49,646 nucleotides of DNA, taken from assembly GCA_014804785.1 (NCBI GenBank), contig JAAUZD010000029.1, forward strand, positions 12,833 to 62,478, in the 5' to 3' direction. The notes under the pieces were generated by a model. That model searched no databases. It worked only from the letters and a program-made list of their open reading frames with translations, and was not told the origin of the DNA. The position numbers were made by a program, and so were the translations under genes. Origin of the DNA: Lachnospiraceae bacterium. Its GTDB lineage: Bacteria > Bacillota > Clostridia > Lachnospirales > Lachnospiraceae. Below are positions 16,762 to 23,907 of this stretch, piece by piece (the stretch's first letter is position 1; every line of letters begins with the position of its first letter).

Positions 16762-17678
16762 AATCTGGAAGTTCCCCACCAATCAGGGAGAAGTTCCTTT
16801 AATGTAACCGTCTTTCTTGTCTCAAAATCCAAAAGGATTTCAATATCCCCGCTATTTTTATCAAGTTGCATCATATATTCCCTGCAGGCTCCACACGGAG
16901 AGCCTGCTTTCCCATCCGGCTCTATGGCTACCACCTTTGCAATCTGGCTTTCACCATTCGTAATCATATTTGCGATGGCATTTCGTTCTGCACACATTCC
17001 CAAAGTACAGGCTGTATCGATACACACTCCTGTATATATATTCCCCGCCTTAGACATGATGGCAGCTCCTACTCCTCCCGCTTCTATGAATGGGGAAATT
17101 TCTCTTGGCGAAATCACATTCTTAGCTGCCGTATAGAGTCTCTCCCAATCATCCGGAGCCTGTTTTTCAATTCTTTCATCTGTAAGAGCGTACATTTTCA
17201 TATCAATCACTTTTCCATTTTTGACCGCATTCCTGCGCAAAGTCCCTTCAAACGTAAAACCTGCTTTTTCAAGAACTCTGCACGATCCAATATTATGGGA
17301 AAACGGTTCCGCATATATGCGGATAATATCACTGTTTGAGAAAACATAACTGCAAATCTGCTTTACGGCATCCGTCATAATCCCTTTTCCCCAATATTCT
17401 TCTGCTATGTAATACCCCAATTCAGCTGTCCTATAATGAATATTGCTTTGTCGGAATACCCCAATGCTCCCGACTACTTTACTGTCATAAATGATTGCAA
17501 AAGCAAAAGTCGTATTTTCGTCAGCTGCCAGCATCTCTCTAATAAATTCCCGTCCATCCTGCTCAGTGTACGGGTAAGGCAGACCATCACGTAGGTTATC
17601 CTGCACTTTTTTATTAGAAATTGCCTCCGCTAATTCCTTTGCATCATTTAGGTTCCATTTTCTTATCGTACAAACCAT
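16758..17678 (-). CDS. Fused GNAT acetyltransferase - cytidine/blasticidin deaminase-like protein
   Basis: This 306-aa protein joins two enzymes. Residues 1-165 are a RimJ/RimL-type GNAT (YWGKGIMTDAVKQICSYVF, SHNIGSCRVLEKAGF). Residues about 180-306 are a cytidine-deaminase-fold domain with zinc motifs CAERNA (Cys229, catalytic Glu231) and PCGACRE (Cys262, Cys265). Both catalytic cores look intact. An upstream GTG at 17690 abuts the stop of the previous gene, but AGGTGG is well placed for the ATG at 17678. It lies directly downstream of the GNAT at 17691-18200 and is probably co-translated. It may modify the same aminated nucleoside-like compound in two ways; that is inference. Confidence 0.85.
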   Translation of the reverse strand: MVCTIRKWNLNDAKELAEAISNKKVQDNLRDGLPYPYTEQDGREFIREMLAADENTTFAFAIIYDSKVVGSIGVFRQSNIHYRTAELGYYIAEEYWGKGIMTDAVKQICSYVFSNSDIIRIYAEPFSHNIGSCRVLEKAGFTFEGTLRRNAVKNGKVIDMKMYALTDERIEKQAPDDWERLYTAAKNVISPREISPFIEAGGVGAAIMSKAGNIYTGVCIDTACTLGMCAERNAIANMITNGESQIAKVVAIEPDGKAGSPCGACREYMMQLDKNSGDIEILLDFETRKTVTLKELLPDWWGTSRF

Positions 17679-17690
17679 TTTTCTGTCCAC

Positions 17691-18200
17691 CTATATCAAC
17701 TCCATTTCATCCTGCATTTTTATAAACCCATACTTCTCATACAATGGTCGTCCCATATCTGTTGCTTCCAACCCAATCTGCAAAACTCCCCGTTTCTTCG
17801 CAGCCTCTACCAGTAAATCCAGCGTCTGATAAGCAATTCCCTGCCTCCGGTATTCTGGTGCCGTATACATATTCATAATATACGCTTTCTTGCCGCTTGG
17901 GTTGTGATAAGTCGGCATTACCTGATAAAAGCTCACACCGCCTGCGCCAATAAATTTCCCGTTATCATATACCAGATATGCAATATGCTCTCCTGTCTTA
18001 AGCGCACGCTTATAATACTCATAGGATTCTTTTTTTACCTCCGGCATATCTTCCTCATCGGGAAGCTTATTCGCTGCACGAAGGACAATGAGCCTTGTCC
18101 GCACCAATTCCTCTATATCTTCAATTGTTGCCTTCTTATATTCATAAATAGATTCCGATAAGTATTCGTCCATATTATCTTTAAAAATCAAGTTCTGCAT
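17691..18200 (-). CDS. GNAT-family N-acetyltransferase
   Basis: This 169-aa GNAT has the acetyl-CoA loop EYRRQGIAYQTLDLL near residues 116-130 and the end GRPLYEKYGFIKM. A mid-protein PSGKKAYIMNMYT hairpin precedes the loop. AGGAAACA precedes the ATG. It is the first gene of a two-gene unit with the GNAT-deaminase fusion, whose GTG would start on the very next base after this stop. It is similar to the GNAT at 14774. Confidence 0.92.
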   Translation of the reverse strand: MQNLIFKDNMDEYLSESIYEYKKATIEDIEELVRTRLIVLRAANKLPDEEDMPEVKKESYEYYKRALKTGEHIAYLVYDNGKFIGAGGVSFYQVMPTYHNPSGKKAYIMNMYTAPEYRRQGIAYQTLDLLVEAAKKRGVLQIGLEATDMGRPLYEKYGFIKMQDEMELI

Positions 18201-18265
18201 TGTTTCCTACACCTCATTTAATTCTTTATAGGATAATATCAATTTTGTAGTCAAATCAAAGCATC

Positions 18266-19113
18266 TTATGATTCACATTTACCTTCCTTCGCCCTGTGAT
18301 ACTCTTCCACTGTTGTCCCAATTCCCTCACAGGCTCTTTGCAAATCTATTTCAAAATTCTTCATGGCGGCTTCCACACTATTTACAAGCATTTCTGCTTT
18401 GCCCATCTTTATACCTTCACTTCTTCCCTCTTCTTTAATAATTGCCTTTTCTTCCCACAACTGCATGTACTTCACTCCCATTTTTTCCGAGGTTCTGATT
18501 TTTTGACATTTTCATGGATTAGTTTTATCCTGCCGCTTGCCGTCCTACCAGCCACTGCATCCGTCGATGAAACGATGTACTCCATGAAATCCAGAAATTC
18601 CTGTGAAAATTCTTCCTTATTGGTTCCTTTTGTATTAATAAAAATTCTCGTTGCCCCATCCTCAAGCCTTAACTTTGGGCATTCCTTGCAAGTGCCTTCA
18701 AAAGTATACCGGTACAGTCCCTCGCAAAATATATCAAAGGGCGCTATTAGAATAAAACAGCTGTCATTGAGCAGATTGAAGTTTACACATCCCGGCTCAA
18801 GCAGGGACACATCCATCTGCACCTGATAGTATCTGCTTCTCTTTTTCAGATTACCTGTGTCTCTTTTCTGCATCTCTGTGTGGTACACTTTCTTTTGCAT
18901 ATCCATGCTCACTACATCTAACCATACCCGCCACAATTCCGGCGATATCCTAAGTTCCTTTTCTGTCTCTGGCTTTTCAAGCAATTCCACCTCCCGCTCC
19001 AGCAGAATGCTCACCGCTGCCTGATAGGCTTCCCTGTTCTCCATTATTTCGTCAAATAAAAATCTGTCCTCAAGATTCAACTCTGCCAGTTTCGTTGTTA
19101 CATTACTTACCAT
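18266..19113 (-). pseudogene. Rpn/PD-(D/E)XK-type nuclease (putative transposase), frameshifted
   Basis: The gene starts at an ATG at 19113 with GGAGG upstream. It reads 213 codons to 18472, including the Rpn-type pattern YYQVQMDVSLLEPG and the clostridial FINTKGTN and FMEYIVSS segments. A second frame, 18481-18266, gives the natural continuation (GVKYMQLWEEKAIIKEEG plus the charged C-terminal helical tail). The shift coincides with an A6 run near 18480-18490; one extra A would restore a 280-residue protein. Rpn proteins are DNA endonucleases linked to recombination and phage defence. The frameshift could be real or a homopolymer sequencing error. Confidence 0.75.
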
Positions 19114-19434
19114 ACACTTTCCTCCTTTGTGCAGGAAAATGTATTATTCCCTTTGCATCCTACGCGACTGCCTATGCGCTAATCACAGTGCCTGCTGCCG
19201 CTTTCCCCTACATTTCCTGCCATATTCATATAATTGGATTTTTCAAGCAGGATTTCAAGAATAGTAAAATAGACATTTTAAGGCACGATCATGCTCATGG
19301 CAAATTATCGCTATAGAAATCTGATATTTTGAAAATATTTTATCATTAAATTAACGGATTTTCAATCATTAAATGTGTTACTATTTGCACTTTTTTAAGT
19401 TTCGTTCGTTTCGTTCCTATTTCTTGAATTTTAC
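19114..19434. other. Gene-free stretch
   Basis: This is AT-rich DNA between the Rpn gene and the Phd/PIN promoter. It holds a 9-bp direct repeat TCATTAAAT near 19350-19375 and a repeated TTTCGTTC near 19400-19417. I see no gene, RNA or strong hairpin. Confidence 0.5.
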
Positions 19435-19462
19435 TTGAAAATTTGCTAATAAATAGTATAAT
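19435..19462 (+). promoter_or_regulatory. Promoter of the Phd/PIN toxin-antitoxin operon
   Basis: TTGAAA (19435-19440) and TATAAT (19457-19462) have a 16-bp spacer. The 8-bp palindrome TTAGCTAA lies just downstream, a possible autoregulation site. GGAGGG at 19481-19486 precedes the ATG. Confidence 0.7.
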
Positions 19463-19493
19463 GAAATTAGCTAAATTAAAGGAGGGATATTGC

Positions 19494-19736
19494 ATGATTG
19501 GTGCAACTGCAACAGCAACAGAAATGCAGAATAATTTTGGGAAATACCTCAATATGGTCATAAACGGAAATGAAGTTATCGTAACAAAAAACGGAAAAGA
19601 AATCGGAAGGTTTATCCCCAAAAATACAGCAGTTTCCTATCTTACCGATTCCCTTACCGGGATCCTTAAAGGAAGCTATGACCTTAAACAAGAAAGAGAC
19701 GCAAAATTAAAGGAAAAATATGAGATTGTTGATTGA
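19494..19736 (+). CDS. Phd/YefM-family antitoxin
   Basis: This 80-aa antitoxin has the Phd fold signature TEMQNNFGKYLNMVINGNEVIVTKNGKEIGRF (given here as family pattern) at residues 8-40, followed by a charged C-terminal tail that would wrap the toxin. The longer frame from 19443 is discarded, because GGAGGG sits 7 nt before the ATG at 19494. It overlaps the PIN toxin gene by 17 nt. It should neutralise the toxin and repress the operon. Confidence 0.93.
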   Translation: MIGATATATEMQNNFGKYLNMVINGNEVIVTKNGKEIGRFIPKNTAVSYLTDSLTGILKGSYDLKQERDAKLKEKYEIVD

Positions 19737-20133
19737 TGCTAATATTTTATTAGATGTATTACAAAAAAGAGAGCCGTATTTCCATGATTCATCGCTGATA
19801 TGGAAATTATGCGAAACCAACTCTGCTGAAGGTTATGTCTCATCTCTGACTGTTGCCAATCTTATCTATGTGATGAGAAAAGAACTTGATCCTGAAAAAA
19901 TTGAAAATGTCCTATGTCAATTGAAACTGATATTCCAATTAACTGATCTAAGCGCATCTGACATTACCAGAGCAGCAGAAATGAAATGGAATGATTTTGA
20001 AGATGCAGTACAAAGTACAATTGCAGAGCGGATTCATGCAGACTGCATTATCACAAGAAATGTCCGAGATTTCAAGACAAGCAGGACTATTGCTTTTACA
20101 CCGGCAGAATATCTGGCAAGAATTTATTCATAG
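19720..20133 (+). CDS. PIN-domain toxin (VapC-like ribonuclease)
   Basis: This 137-aa PIN domain has the metal-binding acids Asp6 (LIDANI), Asp96 (FEDAVQ) and Asp118 (NVRDF). VapC-type toxins cut specific RNAs such as tRNAs. The gene overlaps its antitoxin gene. All key acids are present, so the pair is probably functional. Pairing of a Phd-type antitoxin with a PIN toxin is a common hybrid arrangement. Confidence 0.93.
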   Translation: MRLLIDANILLDVLQKREPYFHDSSLIWKLCETNSAEGYVSSLTVANLIYVMRKELDPEKIENVLCQLKLIFQLTDLSASDITRAAEMKWNDFEDAVQSTIAERIHADCIITRNVRDFKTSRTIAFTPAEYLARIYS

Positions 20134-20187
20134 CAGATTTCTGCCGGAAAAAGGCAGTCTTTCTCTGCTGCCAGCAAGGATAAGTAT

Positions 20188-20901
20188 ATGAAAGGAACAT
20201 CGCAAGATTTGAAGAAACTGCAATCAGATAAGAAATTGAGAAAATGGGCATGTATATTAGCAATAACGCTTACGTTGTCTGCAGTTATTGCCGGCACGGT
20301 AGGAATCGTGTACAACAATGGAATCTGCATTGGGCTGAGTATAATGCTATTACCGGGAATAATCCTGCTGCTTGCCAGCATACTGACGATTACTTTTGCA
20401 AATGAAAGTAAATATAAGAATCTGCTCTTAAAAATATTCAAAATATTACTAATAATATGGGCTGCCCTTTTAATTGGGGGAATATTGATAACTGGATTGC
20501 TATTTGTATGTGCAGCTGCATTTGTATGGTTTCTGTACGCTCTACTCAGTGGAACACTTTTTGAAATCATAGCAACCGTGATGACGTGCATAGCAGTGCC
20601 GTCTTTTGTACTGTTGTTTTTTACACACATACTATTGGCAGGCAACACCCATAAGAAAAAATACAGACTACCGGCTATAATAATCGCAGTTTTTGACATA
20701 CTTGCCGGTATTCTCGCTGTCATAGAAGATGGAATTAACGCCTCTTCACTGTATGAAATATGCCTAGGTGTGCTGTTGGGACTTGCAGGTATATTGCCAA
20801 AAGCCAACGAAGAAGAAGATATGGATGCGAGACCAAAACTGATAGCAATTGTAATACTCATGATCCTTATGACCATTGCATATTTTACTTCTTCTCTTTA
20901 A
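20188..20901 (+). CDS. Hypothetical polytopic membrane protein
   Basis: This 237-aa protein has about seven hydrophobic helices and a cytoplasmic N-terminus of about 25 residues. AAGGATAAG precedes the ATG. A long opposite-strand frame over this gene is a shadow. I do not recognise the family. It lies 54 nt after the PIN toxin gene and could share its transcript. Its 3' end faces the broken oxidoreductase gene. Confidence 0.65.
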   Translation: MKGTSQDLKKLQSDKKLRKWACILAITLTLSAVIAGTVGIVYNNGICIGLSIMLLPGIILLLASILTITFANESKYKNLLLKIFKILLIIWAALLIGGILITGLLFVCAAAFVWFLYALLSGTLFEIIATVMTCIAVPSFVLLFFTHILLAGNTHKKKYRLPAIIIAVFDILAGILAVIEDGINASSLYEICLGVLLGLAGILPKANEEEDMDARPKLIAIVILMILMTIAYFTSSL

Positions 20902-20947
20902 TATCAAACAGACTATACCTGATAAGGAAACTTAACATGTGATACCA

Positions 20948-21261
20948 TATTACAAAATGTCCACGGTCGATAAATTGCTTTAGCTGTCCTGACACATTGC
21001 TTGCATATGTGGGTGAACCGATGATCAATCCGTCTACGGCTCCGATTCTGTCTGATAGTTTTTCCCATCATCATTCATATAGCACTGCCCTGTTTTATAG
21101 CAAGAGCAGCAGCCTTTACATGGAGCTATATCTAAATCACTGATATCCACAAATTCAATAAAAACATTTTCTTTCTGAAGCAAGTATTTCTCCATTGTAT
21201 GTAATATGGTTGCCGTTGCACCATTTTTTCGCGGACTTCCATTTATTATGAGTATGGTCAT
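20948..21261 (-). pseudogene. NAD(P)H-dependent FMN oxidoreductase, frameshifted and 3' truncated
   Basis: The ATG at 21261 begins a flavodoxin-fold NAD(P)H oxidoreductase (ILIINGSPRKNGATATI, then APCKGCCSCYKTGQCYMNDD). The frame breaks near 21050 at a GATGGG run. The continuation IGSPTYASNVSGQLKQFIDR is found in the next frame down to about 20948. There homology stops abruptly at GHFVI, well short of the usual 170-200 residues. The gene follows the MBL gene by 15 nt and was probably its operon partner. It cannot give an active enzyme. Confidence 0.8.
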
Positions 21262-21276
21262 ATGTTTATCCTTATA

Positions 21277-21987
21277 TTATTTTATATCGTTTTGTATCAA
21301 TCCATAGTGCGCTGTAAACACCTTTTCATACTTCTTCAATTCATCCTTTATACCGCCAATCGTCTCCTTCGCTTGCACTCTGTCCATCGTATATGGATGA
21401 ACCAAAATATTTCTGCCTGTCACTTTAAATGCATCTCCGGTAAATAGATACTTCTCATCCACAGCATATATAGCCGAACCTCTTGTATGACCAGGTGTAC
21501 AAATAATGCGTACCCGGTGTTCGCGTAAATCGATCACTTCATTATCCGACATGTACACCACTTTATTGGAGCTGCTTAAGTCAGGAAGGCTATTTTTCTT
21601 TAAAAACTGCCTTCTGGTACTTCCATTTATCATTTGCTCTTCCCATTTGCTCATGTATATTGTGGCATAAGGAAACAATACAACAGAAGCCACATGATCG
21701 TAATCGGTATGCGTCAGAAAAACACTTTTTACCCTGCGTCCATCGATTGACATCAATTCCATTTCCTGCTTAACCAGCTTAGCATCAGAACCTGCATCAA
21801 TTACAATCCAATCCTCCCCTGAGGGTATAAAAAATAAATTATTGATGCGGTTTTTAATTGCTATCACGTCCGTCCCTTCTACTTCTCCACTGTTAAGCGG
21901 CTGCATAGCACACATAGGAAAAACATATATCACTACTCCCATAGCTAATATAGCTAAAACAACTCCAACTACATTCACCAAAAGCAT
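21277..21987 (-). CDS. Membrane-anchored MBL-fold metallo-hydrolase
   Basis: This 236-aa protein has an N-terminal membrane anchor (residues 4-24) and a metallo-beta-lactamase fold. The first metal motif is HTDYDH (His93, Asp95, Asp97, His98), a variant of HxHxDH in which the second His is Asp. Further ligands are His167 in CTPGHTRG, Asp185 in FTGDAF and His227 in TAHYG. Such enzymes hydrolyse thioesters, lactones or phosphodiesters. AAAAAAGGAG precedes the ATG. A 17-codon ORF and hairpin lie in the 150 nt upstream. Confidence 0.88.
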   Translation of the reverse strand: MLLVNVVGVVLAILAMGVVIYVFPMCAMQPLNSGEVEGTDVIAIKNRINNLFFIPSGEDWIVIDAGSDAKLVKQEMELMSIDGRRVKSVFLTHTDYDHVASVVLFPYATIYMSKWEEQMINGSTRRQFLKKNSLPDLSSSNKVVYMSDNEVIDLREHRVRIICTPGHTRGSAIYAVDEKYLFTGDAFKVTGRNILVHPYTMDRVQAKETIGGIKDELKKYEKVFTAHYGLIQNDIK

Positions 21988-22054
21988 ACGCGTGTCTCCT
22001 TTTTTAGGCTATAATAAGATAAAGTCATAGAAAAAACAATATTGCCATGGCAAG

Positions 22055-22080
22055 TGACACAAATTTATCTAAATGTGTCA
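22055..22080 (-). terminator. Hairpin between the 17-codon ORF and the MBL gene
   Basis: TGACAC and GTGTCA arms with an inner ATTT/AAAT stem form a bulged hairpin. On the minus strand the palindrome TTGCCATGGCAA (22042-22053) and a T6 run (about 22031-22036) follow. It could be an attenuator or terminator. Confidence 0.4.
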
Positions 22081-22131
22081 GGAAGTATCAACCGCTGTCA
22101 TTGCTACGGCTTTTGTAGTCACCTTTGACAT
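22078..22131 (-). CDS. Possible 17-aa leader peptide
   Basis: An ATG at 22131 with GGAGG 9 nt upstream encodes MSKVTTKAVAMTAVDTS and then TGA. The stop overlaps the hairpin at 22055-22080. It has a promoter of its own upstream and the MBL gene 90 nt downstream. It may be a leader peptide controlling that gene, a free small peptide, or chance. I recognise no family. Confidence 0.4.
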   Translation of the reverse strand: MSKVTTKAVAMTAVDTS

Positions 22132-22167
22132 TCTCCCATTCCTCCTTTCATAATTTTACCTTCAATC

Positions 22168-22197
22168 TATATACATGTCTCTTAGACTAAGGTTCAA
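22168..22197 (-). promoter_or_regulatory. Promoter with 11-bp palindrome in the spacer
   Basis: On the minus strand TTGAAC (22192-22197) and TATATA (22168-22173) have an 18-bp spacer containing CTTAGACTAAG (22181-22191). It drives the 17-codon ORF and probably the MBL gene. Confidence 0.5.
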
Positions 22198-22641
22198 TCA
22201 AAAATTTTTATATAAAGCCACAACACTGTCATCTTGTTCAAAACCAAGGCTTTTATATAATTTATAAGCATCCGTTTTCTTATCGGTATGAATCAATATT
22301 GATACGCAACAATTTTCTTCCAACAAATCTTTAACTTTATTAATCAAGCTAGTACCAATTCCCCTTTTTCTTGCTTCTTTTGTAACGCAAAGTTCATCAA
22401 TATACAGAACATTACCAGCTGCACTTGGTTTAATAAAGTACGTTATAAATCCATACATTTTATTATCGTAAGCAACATATCCACCGTATAAAGTATCATT
22501 ACAGCAATGTATAAAATACTTTTTAATCATATCGGTATCATATATTTCATACCAAGGCTCTTCTGCAAAAGTCTTTTTATATATTAGTGCACATGCATCA
22601 ACATACTCTGTACCTATCTTTTTTATTTCCATCATACTCAT
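22198..22641 (-). CDS. GNAT-family N-acetyltransferase (AAC(6')-like size)
   Basis: This 147-aa GNAT begins with the pattern YKKTFAEEPWYE and has the acetyl-CoA loop KEARKRGIGTSLINKV near residues 88-103 and the end AYKLYKSLGFEQDD. GGAGG precedes a cluster of ATG codons (22641, 22635, 22632), so the start is uncertain by three codons. It is monocistronic. The N-terminal pattern is seen in aminoglycoside-type acetyltransferases, but the substrate cannot be assigned. Confidence 0.9.
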   Translation of the reverse strand: MSMMEIKKIGTEYVDACALIYKKTFAEEPWYEIYDTDMIKKYFIHCCNDTLYGGYVAYDNKMYGFITYFIKPSAAGNVLYIDELCVTKEARKRGIGTSLINKVKDLLEENCCVSILIHTDKKTDAYKLYKSLGFEQDDSVVALYKNF

Positions 22642-22698
22642 CTGTCCTCCATATTAGTGTTAGAATAATTTTAGTACAAAAGAAAATGAGACATTCCC

Positions 22699-23132
22699 TT
22701 AATCATAGTGTATAATAAACTTTATCGTTGAGCGAAAACTGCTTAACTTTGGACTACCTTTTTGATTCTCAACATGAATCATTCTGTGATTTTTTAGGTA
22801 AATAACAAACAGCGAAAATGGTGCAGCGCTATATCTATCATCCATTTCAACCAGATTTCCATTACTGTCTAAATCAGATAATCTCTCCAGCACCATCTTT
22901 TTAACAATATATCCTGTTAAAACATATTCCCCTTCTTCCGACTCCACGACATCAGTATTCATAATGATATATTTATCATCATTAACGGTTCTTTGAATTC
23001 CACTTTGCAATGCAGGCATCACAATTGAATCAAAATACTCTAATAATGGTGCCTCAACATCATTTTCTTTTAAAAATACTGTGTTAAAATTTGCAACCGA
23101 TACCTTTTTAGATTTTTTGTACTTTTGCTCAT
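22699..23132 (-). pseudogene. Unidentified gene, frameshifted and probably 3' truncated
   Basis: An ATG at 23132 with AAAGGGG upstream starts MSKSTK. At an A6 run (about 23114) the frame must shift by one to continue KKVSVANFNTVFLKEN, reading through EYFDSIVMPALQSG and APFSLFVIYLKNHRMIHV to a stop at 22699. One extra A restores 144 continuous residues. The end is abrupt, suggesting a lost C-terminal part. I do not recognise the family with confidence; the tone resembles accessory or phage-linked DUF proteins. It adjoins a phage capsid relic. Confidence 0.6.
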
Positions 23133-23345
23133 CTTTTCGCCCCTTTGTATTTTATTTAACTTACATCTCATTTGTAAACGATTCTGTCGCTTAGTACCAT
23201 TAGCCAAATCAATACAATACTATTTTTCATTATACAATAGCACAAAAGGTGCCACAATGCATACTCTATTACCTTTAGTTCGTGTTGTTGCAATACCTCC
23301 AAATAAGGGGCACCCTTTTCAGATGCCCTCATTAAAATCCATATT

Positions 23346-23580
23346 CTATTCGTTGACTGCGATGCCTTCCCTCCTCATGTGCCGCCGGATGATGGCATGG
23401 ATCCGGCACAGAAACCGGTGCGCCTGCAACAATCACCGCCAACCTATATGTGTCCATTGCGGGGATTACCATATCGTCAATGTTTTCTGCCAATGTAGCT
23501 GCGGCTTCCATTGTTTCGTTCATGTCCTGCTCGCTTGCTGCATCAATGGTATAAGTAAAGCCAAGGGGTTTTTCGATACA
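23346..23580 (-). pseudogene. Phage major capsid protein relic
   Basis: On the minus strand 23580-23422 reads KPLGFTYTIDAASEQDMNE through to PAMDTYRLAVIVAGA. This fits the siphophage capsid pattern in which an FxxDxxDxxE stretch is followed some 30 residues later by VxPExDxYRxxK. It has no start and no intact frame on either side. A second short frame, 23396-23346 (AIIRRHMRREGIAVNE then stop), may be the end of another phage gene. It marks an almost erased prophage. Confidence 0.5.
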
Positions 23581-23636
23581 TCATCTCGTAAGTTAACCAA
23601 AGTGTAACTAATACTCTTTCTTTTGTATTAAGAGTA

Positions 23637-23684
23637 AAACAGAGGTTGTTAGATAATATTTTCTAACAGTCTCTGTTTATATTT
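23637..23684 (+). terminator. Strong intrinsic terminator
   Basis: Positions 23637-23653 pair with 23662-23678 (17 bp including two G-T pairs, 8-nt loop). ATATTTTTT follows. No intact plus-strand gene lies upstream, so it is probably a leftover of a lost gene. Confidence 0.8.
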
Positions 23685-23704
23685 TTTATCCGACAAATTG
23701 TTAA

Positions 23705-23793
23705 GGAAACAATCGGAGTTGATGTAAACGAAAAAGCAGTCTTGCGGTTTAATGGAAAACTGCCCCTTCGTTTACATCAATTTCGATTTTTCC
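23705..23793. repeat. 89-bp imperfect inverted repeat
   Basis: The arms TTGATGTAAACGAA (23719-23732) and TTCGTTTACATCAA (23767-23780) are perfect 14-mers. The match extends outward imperfectly to about 28 bp per arm (23705-23732 and 23767-23793) and inward with GCAGT/ACTGC. The 34-bp centre encodes nothing visible. It resembles a MITE-like element or a recombination/phage site. Confidence 0.65.
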
Positions 23794-23907
23794 TTGGTGA
23801 ACAAAGTCGCGTCCCTTTAGCCACTATCTATGGGGATTCAATCTTTACTCTCTTCCATAAGTTTATCATATCACGTGTTTTATATTACCATATAAACGCT
23901 CGTTTTT

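Noticed and set aside
20124-20876. Long minus-strand frame (250 codons) opposite the membrane protein at 20188
   Set aside because: Both frames are hydrophobic or Ser/Ile-rich as expected for mirrored codons. The plus-strand frame has a ribosome site and a normal pattern of helices.
23125-23607. Plus-strand frame of 160 codons
   Set aside because: It has no ribosome site and an odd Cys/His-rich composition. The minus strand carries the recognisable capsid relic.
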